In this document: positions 6,905 to 12,690 of the stretch, piece by piece
Layout of the letters: each line of letters opens with the position of its first letter
Numbering within the stretch: the first letter of the stretch is position 1
Source of the DNA: an uncultured Clostridia bacterium
GTDB lineage: Bacteria; Bacillota; Clostridia; Christensenellales; Aristaeellaceae
DNA: 12,690 nt
Assembly: GCA_946615495.1 (NCBI GenBank)
Contig: CAMOHY010000035.1
Location: forward strand, 1-12,690
Direction: 5' to 3'
The notes under the pieces: model-generated
What the model saw: only the letters and a program-made list of their open reading frames with translations
Told to the model about the DNA's origin: nothing
The model's database searches: none
Position numbers and translations under genes: made by a program

Positions 6905-7885
6905 ATGATAACCATTCGATTTTCGGGGCGGCAGCCGTCGCCGAGGCAGACGCAGATCGGTATGGAAACGGACCAGCGGGCGGACACGCTGCGTTTCCTT
7001 CTGCCGCAGGTGACGGATGAACAATGCGCCCAGTTGATGCTGATATTGCCGGACGGCACGGCAGACGAGCTGCAAATCAGGGAAGGAATGGCGGCGCTGC
7101 CCGCCAGGATTCTGGAGATTCCGGGCAGAAGTCGCGCCTGGGTGGAAATACTGGGGCTGAACGACACCGTGGCCTGGAACAGCGAAATCTTCTACCTGGA
7201 CATTGGGGATTTGCCGCCTATCAGCGAACGCACGGAGCAGCAGTATCCCACCGCCATCCAGGAGGCCCTGGCAGCCTGCGTAAAAGCGGAGGGCTATTAT
7301 CAGGCGTCGCTCCAGGCGGCGTCCATCATCCTGGCCAGCACGGGGCTGATGGCGATCACGGAGGAAAACGGCGCGCTCGTCATTGATAAGGGCTTGCTAA
7401 CATCGCCCAACGGGTACAGGATCGCAGTAAAAAACGGTTTCACGGGCACGGAGGAGGAATGGCTGGCGGAGGTGGACCTGGTGGCGGGCCACGCCAGCAG
7501 CGTGAACAAATGCACGCAAACGGCGGCGCTTGCCAAGGAAAAGGCCGACGCCGCCATGGAAGCGGCGCAGCACGCCCAGGCGAGCGCCGACGCGGCCCAA
7601 ACGCAGTTGGACGGCCTTGCGAAAAAGGAAACGCTGACCGTTCCCGCGGCAAGCTGGCAGGGCGCCATCGCGCCGTTTACGGCCACGGTCAATTGCCAGA
7701 TCGCGGAAGCGGACAATGTGCTCATCGTGGGCACCGGCGGCGATTTGACCAAAGCGCAGTACAAGGCCCTTTCCTCCGCCCGCATTCTGTGCACGGGGCA
7801 GCAGCAGGGGAAAATCACCCTGAAGGCCTACGGCATAAAGCCGGAGGAAGCGATTACAGTGAATGTGCTGGGGGTGGACATATGA
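6905..7885 (+). CDS. BppU-like baseplate/tail fibre protein
   Basis: This 326-residue protein has three parts. Residues ~1-105 are a beta-domain (MITIRFSGRQPSPRQTQIGM to DTVAWNSEIFYLDIGDLP) with the general form of the N-terminal domain of BppU-type upper baseplate proteins, which attach receptor-binding modules. Residues ~110-240 are mainly helical, containing GYRIAVKNGFTGTEEEWLAE (170-189), a motif common in phage fibre proteins, and an Ala-rich coiled coil (TQTAALAKEKADAAMEAAQH, 204-223). Residues ~243-326 form a small beta-domain (LTVPAASWQGAIAPFTATVN, 244-263) that I have seen at the ends of tail proteins in gut phages. Short SD-like sequences occur at 6886-6893 and 6897-6901. Its stop overlaps the next gene's start in ATGA (7882-7885), indicating translational coupling. 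A role in host adsorption is inferred. Confidence 0.7.
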   Translation: MITIRFSGRQPSPRQTQIGMETDQRADTLRFLLPQVTDEQCAQLMLILPDGTADELQIREGMAALPARILEIPGRSRAWVEILGLNDTVAWNSEIFYLDIGDLPPISERTEQQYPTAIQEALAACVKAEGYYQASLQAASIILASTGLMAITEENGALVIDKGLLTSPNGYRIAVKNGFTGTEEEWLAEVDLVAGHASSVNKCTQTAALAKEKADAAMEAAQHAQASADAAQTQLDGLAKKETLTVPAASWQGAIAPFTATVNCQIAEADNVLIVGTGGDLTKAQYKALSSARILCTGQQQGKITLKAYGIKPEEAITVNVLGVDI

Positions 7886-8679
7886 TTATCAGTCAGTTTC
7901 CGGCCCGGAGGGGCGGCACGGAAGAATACCTGTCGCTGTTTGACTATTCCGGCTCGTACGCCGTGGTGGGCGATACGGAGGAGGAACAGCAGCTGCGCTT
8001 TTTGAGCAGCGGCACGCTGAAGCTGCATGCGGGCATTGAAGCGGACCTGTTCCTGGTGGGCGGCGGCGGTGGCGGCGGTTCGTCCGGCCACGGCCAATAT
8101 GTGGGGCGGGTGGAATCAAAGGAGGTTTATACCAGCTACAACGGCGGCGGCGGTGGCGGCGGCTATACCCTGACGGCCCGCGACGTAGAGCTTCCGGCCG
8201 GCGTTTACACGGTAACGGTAGGCGAAGGCGGGCAAACAAGCCCGTACTCTTTAGACGGCGGCGCATCCTCGTTTATTGGGAACAGCGTCAGCTATACGGC
8301 GCAGGGAGGCAAAACAGCGCAGCGGGAGCGGAACTATCCCATTCGCGGCGGCGACGGCGGCAGCGGCGGCGGAGGAGGCAGCCAAAGCTTTACGGAACCC
8401 AACATTTACGCGGGAGCCCGCGGCGGGGCAGGCGGCCAGGACGGCGCTTACGGCCAGGGCGATTTGCCCGGCGCGGGCCAGGGAAGAACCACCCGCGCCT
8501 TTGAGGAAGAGGATGGAGAGCTTTTTGCTTCCGGCGGAAGCGGAACGGAAACCAACGCGCAAGCGGCTGGAGCCAATACGGGAAACGGCGGAAGCTGCGG
8601 CGTGTATACAGAAGCCGGCATCGTGCATGGCCAGGCCGGCGGCAGCGGCATCGTGATCCTCCGGCTGGCAAAGGAGTGA
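7882..8679 (+). CDS. Glycine-rich tail fibre/adhesin protein
   Basis: The start is ATG 7882, inside the preceding stop (ATGA overlap), giving 265 residues. An open frame reaches back to 7459 but lies wholly within the previous gene and is Gly/Arg-rich shadow sequence. Residues 1-58 are a small beta-domain ending in LKLHAGIEADLFLVGG; then Gly runs at 60-66 and 88-94, YTLTARDVELPAGVYTVTVG (95-114), further Gly-rich stretches (155-166, 180-200), and the terminal motif GQAGGSGIVILRL (250-262). This arrangement is that of glycine-rich phage fibre proteins, whose Gly tracts can form polyglycine-II helix bundles and whose end carries the receptor-binding loops. Loops between Gly tracts (residues ~70-87, 145-155, 168-180, 200-238) are the likely variable contact surfaces. 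Host receptor unknown. Confidence 0.75.
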   Translation: MIISQFPARRGGTEEYLSLFDYSGSYAVVGDTEEEQQLRFLSSGTLKLHAGIEADLFLVGGGGGGGSSGHGQYVGRVESKEVYTSYNGGGGGGGYTLTARDVELPAGVYTVTVGEGGQTSPYSLDGGASSFIGNSVSYTAQGGKTAQRERNYPIRGGDGGSGGGGGSQSFTEPNIYAGARGGAGGQDGAYGQGDLPGAGQGRTTRAFEEEDGELFASGGSGTETNAQAAGANTGNGGSCGVYTEAGIVHGQAGGSGIVILRLAKE

Positions 8680-8685
8680 TTTTTG

Positions 8686-8886
8686 ATGGATACTATTCAT
8701 ACCATTCGTTTGGAGGAAAGGGATTATCCCATTCAGGCGGGAGAAATGCGCCTGGAGCTGGAAGCGCTTCGGGCGTACGTGGCGCAGACCTATGAAAGAT
8801 TGCTGTCCGCCCTGGACAGCGGCAATGTGCCCGCGGCCCGCGCCATTTTGGGCGCGGCCATTCTGGGCCTGAGCCAATTGGGATAA
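8686..8886 (+). CDS. Small hypothetical helical protein in fibre cluster
   Basis: This is a 66-residue protein starting at ATG 8686; AAGGAG at 8671-8676 is 9 bases upstream. A TTG at 8683 is in frame but less likely. The N-terminus is beta-like and charged (MDTIHTIRLEERDYPIQAGE); the remainder is two predicted helices (MRLELEALRAYVAQTYERLL and VPAARAILGAAILGLSQLG). The last helix is hydrophobic and Ala/Leu-rich, about 17 residues, but follows a polar stretch and is not clearly a membrane span. I do not recognise the family. The position between two fibre genes suggests a fibre chaperone or small structural part. Confidence 0.6.
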   Translation: MDTIHTIRLEERDYPIQAGEMRLELEALRAYVAQTYERLLSALDSGNVPAARAILGAAILGLSQLG

Positions 8887-8900
8887 GGAGGAAAAAATCA

Positions 8901-10679
8901 ATGAGCTATACGAAGCATCTTTTTGCGGACGGTGACACGCTGTATGCCAGCCACCTGAACGAAATGGAGGATCAAATCGCCCAAAACGAGCAGTCCGCTT
9001 CTGCCCTGCTGACGGCGCAGGGCCAGCAGGAAAACGGCCTGAGCGAATTGCGGCAGCAGGTGGCGGCGCTGCCCAAGGAAAGCGGCAGCCGTCCCATGAT
9101 CTGGTGCTGGGGCGACAGCCTGACCGAAGGCGTGGGCGGGTACATTATGCAGGCGGAAAACCACAACGCCTATATGGCCTACAGCTATCCCGCCTGGCTG
9201 GGACAAAGCTGGAACGCGGTAAACCTGGGAGCGCGCAGCGAAAACATAGCCGCTATCATGGCGCGCCAGGGGGCGGACCCCATCGTGCTGCAGGCTGCGC
9301 TGAGCATTCCCGCCAGCAAGGATACCCCGGTGCTGGTGCAGCAGGTGACAGAATTGTATAACCAGACCACCGGAACAGGCTTTCAAAGCAGGAGCGGGGC
9401 GCTGGTTAAAATCAACAAGGAAGTGGAAAGCGCGGGGCTGAACCCCTGCCGCATTGCCGGGGTGGAAGGCATTCTGTACCGGGAAATTGGCAACAGCTAC
9501 CTGAACAATGAAACCACGTATAACTATTACTTCAAGCGCCTGGAGGACGGCGAAGCGGTGACGGCGCCTGTCAACACAGAGATAGAAACCTACGCCATGC
9601 GCTATTGCCGCGGCGGCGTGGCCATCATTTGGATGGGGGCCAATGGCGGCTACTCCTCCGCCATGGACTTTGTGAACAAGGTGAACGCCATGGTGGAATA
9701 TGGGCAGTACGACAATTACCTGGTCATTATCAGCCGGGAATTTTCCGGCGGCAGCCTTGCCACCATCAAAACAGAATTGACGGACCCAGACGGCTTCTGC
9801 CACGTGGTGGACCTGATGGAGCAGCTTCCTTACCGGGGCTATGCCATGGCGGGCATCGCCCACAATTCGGTGGACACGTCGGGCTGGGAAACCACCGACC
9901 CTATTAAGAAAAACGCGCCGCTTTTGTGCGAATACCTGAGCGGGCAAACCGGCGAAGCGCAGTATGGCGCCCTGCATTACAGCGCCTGGGGCTACAAGGC
10001 CATTGCCAAGCTGATTCAGGAAAAGCTGGGCGCCATGGGCCTCACATCCGGCGGCGGCAGCGGCGGGGGAAACAGCGGCGGCACCTCTCCGAGCACTACG
10101 GGGACGGATGAATACGGCGCGTACCTATTCAAGCTGCCCGCGGCGCGCACCTTCAACGGCACCAATTACCTGAACACGAAGATCAAGCTGTACGACGATT
10201 TGAGCAAGGATTGGACCTTTGCCATCAAATGGTCCGGCACGCCCACGTGCCCGGACGGCTACCCGGCCAACATTTTCTGCTGCACCAAGGACGGCGTGTG
10301 GAAGGGCCTGCTGTACCGGTATTATACCGCGGGCGGCGCCAACATTTTGTTTGGCAATGCGCTGACCAACGTGAACGGCGAAAACAACATGACGGACCAT
10401 TACGGCGGCACCAACGTTGTGGTCATCGTTAAGCACGGGAATGAATACCAGGTGTTTGTGAACAGCGCGCAGAAGGCGTACGGCTACACCCTCACCTATG
10501 CTTTGGAGGAAAGCGACGCCATCGGCCTGCCGCTCATCATCGGCGCGCGGTGGAACGCGGAAGGCACCGAGGTGCAGTACAAGACGGCCTTCACCCTGGA
10601 GGAATGCCGGGTGTACGGCGCCGCCTTGGACGAAAGCGACGCCATTGACCTGTACAACGAACTGGCCGGACAGGCGTAA
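8901..10679 (+). CDS. Tail fibre with SGNH/GDSL hydrolase and LamG-like domains
   Basis: This 592-residue protein has a strong AAGGAGGA site at 8885-8892. Residues ~1-60 are a fibre-type N-terminus (FADGDTLYASHLNEMEDQIA) with a coiled coil. Residues ~65-380 resemble an SGNH hydrolase: block I WCWGDSLTEG with Ser73 as likely nucleophile, block II NLGARSENIAAI (Gly110), block III IIWMGANGGYSS (Asn248), and block V YGALHYSAWGYKAIA with His359. The usual Asp three residues before the His is Gly356 here. These enzymes remove acetyl or other acyl groups, often from glycans, so it may de-acylate a cell-surface polysaccharide during adsorption. A Gly/Ser/Thr linker (383-402) leads to a LamG/concanavalin-like beta-sandwich (~410-590; TFNGTNYLNTKIKLYDDLSK, TAFTLEECRVYGAALDESDA), a likely sugar-binding part. 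Domain calls are by motif, not search; substrate unknown. Confidence 0.75.
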   Translation: MSYTKHLFADGDTLYASHLNEMEDQIAQNEQSASALLTAQGQQENGLSELRQQVAALPKESGSRPMIWCWGDSLTEGVGGYIMQAENHNAYMAYSYPAWLGQSWNAVNLGARSENIAAIMARQGADPIVLQAALSIPASKDTPVLVQQVTELYNQTTGTGFQSRSGALVKINKEVESAGLNPCRIAGVEGILYREIGNSYLNNETTYNYYFKRLEDGEAVTAPVNTEIETYAMRYCRGGVAIIWMGANGGYSSAMDFVNKVNAMVEYGQYDNYLVIISREFSGGSLATIKTELTDPDGFCHVVDLMEQLPYRGYAMAGIAHNSVDTSGWETTDPIKKNAPLLCEYLSGQTGEAQYGALHYSAWGYKAIAKLIQEKLGAMGLTSGGGSGGGNSGGTSPSTTGTDEYGAYLFKLPAARTFNGTNYLNTKIKLYDDLSKDWTFAIKWSGTPTCPDGYPANIFCCTKDGVWKGLLYRYYTAGGANILFGNALTNVNGENNMTDHYGGTNVVVIVKHGNEYQVFVNSAQKAYGYTLTYALEESDAIGLPLIIGARWNAEGTEVQYKTAFTLEECRVYGAALDESDAIDLYNELAGQA

Positions 10680-10683
10680 GCGG

Positions 10684-10690
10684 AAAGGAG
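10684..10690 (+). promoter_or_regulatory. Ribosome binding site deciding the endolysin start
   Basis: AAAGGAG lies 8 bases before GTG 10699. This supports GTG as the start and argues against the much longer open frame from 10498, most of whose extra length overlaps the preceding fibre gene in another frame. Confidence 0.75.
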
Positions 10691-10698
10691 AGCAAGCC

Positions 10699-11484
10699 GT
10701 GATCTCATTGAATGAATTTTTGAGCGCCATTCAGGAAAACGCCCGGCGAATCACCCACTATGAAACGGGCGGAGACGGAAGCGGAGGCGGGTGCGACTGC
10801 ATCGGGCTCATCATCGGCGCTCTCCGCCTGGAGGGGGAAGCCTGGCGGGGCGCCCACGGCAGCAATTGGGCGGCAAGAAACGCCGTAAGCGGCCTGAACG
10901 CCATCGACAGCGCGGAAAACGTGTTCCTGGGGGAAATCGTGTTCAAGGCCAAGGAGCCGGGAGAGAGCGGCTATGACCTGCCCGAAGCCTACGAGGACAG
11001 CCCGGACCGGCGGGATTACTACCATGTGGGTGTCGTCACCGGCGTTTCGCCCCTGTGCATTACCCATTGCACGGGGGTGGAGGGCGGCATCCAGCGGGAT
11101 GCCGCTCTGGGCCAGTGGAAATGGGGCGGAAAGCTGAACTGTGTAAGCTATGACGCGGAAGGGGAGGACAGCGCCGGGGCGATGTACCGCGCCATCGTGA
11201 CGGCGGATAACGGATATCCCGTAAAAATGCGGGAAGGCCCCAGCCAGAAAAGCCGGATCATGGCGGTGGTGCCGCTGGGCAGCTGGGTGAATGTGCTGCG
11301 TGAGGAAAACGCAGACTGGAGCATCATCGCCTACAACGGCATGACCGGCTGCATGATGAGCCGCTTTTTGCGCCGGGAAAGCGGCGGAGGAGCGGAGGAC
11401 GCGGCTGCTCTACTGCGAAGCGGGCTGGAGGAAATACGGGACATGGCTTCCCGCCTGCTGTCCCAGCTGAATGAACGAATGTAA
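10699..11484 (+). CDS. Endolysin: NlpC/P60-type peptidase with SH3-like domain
   Basis: Starting at GTG 10699 this is 261 residues. Residues ~1-160 are an NlpC/P60-like cysteine peptidase: GCDCIGLIIGAL (31-42) has the 'DC.GL' motif with Cys34 as nucleophile, RDYYHVGVVTGVSP (105-118) gives His109, and ITHCTG (121-126) a third polar residue. Such enzymes cut peptide bonds in the peptidoglycan stem. Residues ~165-225 are a bacterial SH3-type wall-binding domain (YPVKMREGPSQKSRIMAVVP, GSWVNVL, ADWSIIAYNGMTGCMMSRFL). Residues ~232-261 form a charged amphipathic helix (EDAAALLRSGLEEIRDMASR) that might mediate oligomerisation. There is no signal peptide, so export depends on the holin encoded downstream. 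The stop is followed at once by the next gene's ribosome binding site. Confidence 0.85.
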   Translation: MISLNEFLSAIQENARRITHYETGGDGSGGGCDCIGLIIGALRLEGEAWRGAHGSNWAARNAVSGLNAIDSAENVFLGEIVFKAKEPGESGYDLPEAYEDSPDRRDYYHVGVVTGVSPLCITHCTGVEGGIQRDAALGQWKWGGKLNCVSYDAEGEDSAGAMYRAIVTADNGYPVKMREGPSQKSRIMAVVPLGSWVNVLREENADWSIIAYNGMTGCMMSRFLRRESGGGAEDAAALLRSGLEEIRDMASRLLSQLNERM

Positions 11485-11498
11485 GGAGGGTACGAAAA

Positions 11499-11726
11499 GT
11501 GACTGAAACCTGGGTTGGCGCCATTTCGGCGGTGGTGGCTGGCGCGCTGTCCTTTATGGGCACGTACCTGTCCAACCGCAAAGGGCAGGCGCTGATCGCT
11601 TACCGCATTGAACAATTGGAAAAAAAGCAGGACCGGCACAACAGCCTGCTGGAGCGCACCTTCAAGCTGGAAGGGCGCATGACGGAAGCGGAGCACGATA
11701 TACGCGATTTGAAGGAAGCGCTGTGA
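11499..11726 (+). CDS. XhlA-like lysis accessory protein (membrane plus coiled coil)
   Basis: This is a 75-residue protein from GTG 11499, with AAGGAGG at 11484-11490 overlapping the endolysin stop. It has one N-terminal membrane span (VGAISAVVAGALSFMGTYLS, residues ~6-25) and then a charged helix or coiled coil (AYRIEQLEKKQDRHNSLLER, continuing to the end). This is the reverse of the XhlA order, which has its membrane span at the end, yet the YRIEQLEKK-x-HN-x-LLERTFKLE type of helix is common in Clostridia phage proteins beside holins. It is likely a holin partner or second holin that shapes the membrane lesion; the function is inferred. Its TGA stop overlaps a GTG (11723) that could serve the next gene. 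Confidence 0.65.
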   Translation: MTETWVGAISAVVAGALSFMGTYLSNRKGQALIAYRIEQLEKKQDRHNSLLERTFKLEGRMTEAEHDIRDLKEAL

Positions 11727-11730
11727 GCAC

Positions 11731-11736
11731 GGAGGA
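11731..11736 (+). promoter_or_regulatory. Ribosome binding site for holin ATG
   Basis: GGAGGA at 11731-11736 is 7 bases before ATG 11744, which makes that ATG the favoured holin start. The in-frame GTG at 11723 has no such site and could only be reached by coupling through the GTGA overlap. Confidence 0.6.
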
Positions 11737-11743
11737 AAAACGA

Positions 11744-11932
11744 ATGGAAAAGCAAAACAGGCTCAGGTCCTGGGCGCTTTGGACCAGCATCGCCGCCCTG
11801 GCGGTGTTCTGCGTCAAGGAATTTGGCGGCATCGATATCTCCAGGCCGGTCAGCGGCCTGATGGACGTGCTGCTGCCGGTGCTGGTGGGGTTTGGCATCG
11901 TAAACAACCCCACCAGCAAAAACACGCTGTAG
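11744..11932 (+). CDS. Phage holin
   Basis: From ATG 11744 this is 62 residues: a short basic N-terminus, a first membrane span (LWTSIAALAVFCVKEFGG), a loop (IDISRPVSGL), a second span (MDVLLPVLVGFGIV) and a polar tail (NNPTSKNTL). The end 'VLVGFGIVNNPTSK' is characteristic of the Gram-positive phi-LC3/phage_holin_1 type. Holins accumulate in the inner membrane and open it at a set time so the endolysin can reach the wall. A longer form from GTG 11723 would add seven residues (MSTEEKR), four of them charged, and could act as an inhibitor as in dual-start holins; this is speculative. It is the last + strand gene and is followed by a terminator 11 bases on. Confidence 0.82.
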   Translation: MEKQNRLRSWALWTSIAALAVFCVKEFGGIDISRPVSGLMDVLLPVLVGFGIVNNPTSKNTL

Positions 11933-11943
11933 TAAACGCATAA

Positions 11944-11985
11944 AACAAGGCCTGCCAGAGCGCTTCTGCTCCGGCAGGCCTTGTT
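11944..11985. terminator. Bidirectional intrinsic terminator
   Basis: AACAAGGCCTGCCAGAGC (11944-11961) pairs with GCTCCGGCAGGCCTTGTT (11968-11985): 17 of 18 pairs, one A/C mismatch, loop GCTTCT. On the + strand it is followed by TTGTTCTGCTTCATTTTA; on the - strand the stem runs into TTGTTTTA, a better U-tract. It lies between convergent genes (holin on +, propeller gene on -), and so could stop both transcripts. Confidence 0.85.
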
Positions 11986-11995
11986 CTGCTTCATT

Positions 11996-12013
11996 TTACT
12001 ATTCTTACTATTC
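11996..12013. repeat. Tandem 9-bp direct repeat over a stop codon
   Basis: TTACTATTC occurs twice in direct succession (11996-12004 and 12005-12013). Read on the - strand it gives GAA TAG TAA GAA TAG TAA, so the propeller gene's end and double stop are duplicated. It may mark slippage or be part of a recombination site. Confidence 0.85.
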
Positions 12014-12690
12014 GATTTTGATGCCGTACATGTAGGCGTTATCCTTGCTGCACGTGCCAACCACCAGATAATTGCGGTACACCGCGGGGCTGCCCTCGAT
12101 GGCGCCGCCCAGGTTCAGGCTGGCGCGCACGCTGCCGGTGCGGGCGTTGAGCATGGTCAGGTTGCCGCCCTCGTCGCCCTGAATGATCCAGGCGTCGCCG
12201 TGCTCGTCATACACCGCCACGGGAGAGGAAATGGCTTCGTCCTTCAGGGCATGCTCCCAAATCAGGCTGCCGTTTTGCTTGCTCAGGGCCAGAATTTTGC
12301 TGCCGCCGCCGCTGACCTTGTTCACGGTGAAAATGACCAGGTCCGCAATGTTGTGCTCGCCGATAACGGGGCTGGCCTTGCAGCCGGAAAGCTGGTTCTT
12401 GTCGTAGTCGCACTTGATATTATAGGTCCACATGGTTTCGCCGGTCAGAGCGTTGAGGCGGAAGATGCTCACATCCTTTTTGCTGCCCAGGCGGCTGTAG
12501 GCGGTGTTGCCGGTGTACAGGCTAACGCCGCTGGTTCCGTCCATATCCAGGGCCAGGGCCGCGTCGATATTGTCGCCGCCGTCCACGGCCCACACGGTTT
12601 TCATGCTGTCGGAATCCACGCAGCGGATGACGCCGTAGGTGTCGGCCATATAGATGTATTTATCGTACATGGCCACGCTGCTTTCCACGC
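12008..12690 (-). CDS. PQQ-type beta-propeller repeat protein, C-terminal part
   Basis: About 227 residues are visible; the 5' end is cut by the right window edge, so the apparent GTG at 12688 is not a real start. It has repeated beta-propeller blades of the PQQ/BamB-like kind, each with a pattern like 'ALxxxTGxxxWxxxL': FRLNALTGETMWTYNI, ILALSKQNGSLIWEHALKDE, LTMLNARTGSVRASLNLGGA, and the linkers CKASPVIG, SSPVAVYD and GSPAVYRNYLVVGT. The C-terminus ends right after a strand (YMYGIKIE) with no membrane anchor. Proteins of this type in Gram-positives are usually exported and bind partners or ligands; the ligand here is not evident. It runs convergently to the phage late genes and is most likely the bacterial flank, though a phage-carried cargo gene is possible. 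Confidence 0.75.
   Translation of the reverse strand, partial: VESSVAMYDKYIYMADTYGVIRCVDSDSMKTVWAVDGGDNIDAALALDMDGTSGVSLYTGNTAYSRLGSKKDVSIFRLNALTGETMWTYNIKCDYDKNQLSGCKASPVIGEHNIADLVIFTVNKVSGGGSKILALSKQNGSLIWEHALKDEAISSPVAVYDEHGDAWIIQGDEGGNLTMLNARTGSVRASLNLGGAIEGSPAVYRNYLVVGTCSKDNAYMYGIKIE

Noticed and set aside
7459..7881. Upstream extension of the glycine-rich fibre gene
   Set aside because: It lies entirely inside the BppU-like gene in another frame and reads as Gly/Arg-rich shadow sequence. ATG 7882 in an ATGA overlap is a natural coupled start.
8059..8168. GGCGGC-type DNA repeats as a possible microsatellite or regulatory array
   Set aside because: They encode the glycine runs of the fibre protein in frame, so coding constraint explains them; the codons vary between GGC and GGT.
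10498..10698. Upstream extension of the endolysin frame
   Set aside because: It overlaps the LamG end of the fibre gene and has shadow composition. GTG 10699 has a well-placed AAAGGAG, and the NlpC/P60 domain begins just after it.
1..12690. CRISPR array, tRNA, insertion sequence, diversity-generating retroelement or defence genes
   Set aside because: No regularly spaced repeats, tRNA-like cloverleaf, transposase, reverse transcriptase or template/variable repeat pair was seen. The only tandem repeats are the coding 87-bp units and the 9-bp pair.

Overview
The window looks like the right-hand part of a phage or prophage late (virion and lysis) region from a Gram-positive, Firmicutes/Clostridia-type bacterium. 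Support for this: GC-rich DNA, strong AGGAGG-type ribosome binding sites before nearly every gene, frequent GTG starts, an NlpC/P60 endolysin with an SH3-like tail, and a Gram-positive-type phage holin. The exact host cannot be named from the sequence. No integrase, repressor, terminase, replication gene, tRNA, CRISPR array or transposase lies in the window.

Layout. From 1 to 11932 fifteen genes run on the + strand with small gaps or overlaps, as in one late operon. The head module is: C-terminal end of a portal protein (1-418), scaffold-like protein (529-1176), N4-gp56-family major capsid protein (1192-2478), a small post-capsid protein (2497-2778) and a head-tail adaptor-like protein (2840-3223). 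Then come a 588-aa beta-rich stabilization/nozzle-like protein (3264-5030) and a Gln/Ala/Tyr-rich protein with three exact-period 29-residue repeats (5036-6475). The adsorption module follows: a coiled-coil protein (6491-6898), a BppU-like baseplate/fibre protein (6905-7885), a glycine-rich fibre/adhesin (7882-8679), a 66-aa protein (8686-8886) and an SGNH-hydrolase plus LamG-like fibre protein (8901-10679). The lysis module is an NlpC/P60-SH3 endolysin (10699-11484), an XhlA-like membrane/coiled-coil protein (11499-11726) and a holin (11744-11932).

No tape-measure, tail-tube, tail-sheath or tail-terminator gene lies between the head and fibre genes. With the N4-gp56-type capsid and the stabilization-like protein, this points to a short-tailed (podovirus-like) particle. 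At 11944-11985 a strong hairpin serves as a bidirectional terminator. On the - strand beyond it is the C-terminal part of a PQQ-type beta-propeller protein (12008-12690), probably the bacterial flank of a prophage or else a cargo gene. A tandem 9-bp repeat covers its stop codon, next to the inferred phage/host boundary.

The items most worth a second look are: a pair of mutually exclusive RNA hairpins over the adaptor gene's ribosome binding site (2787-2828); the 29-residue repeats; the SGNH/LamG fibre with an altered catalytic block; a readable extension upstream of the scaffold start; alternative holin starts; and the phage/host junction. I see no clearly new defence or mobile system.
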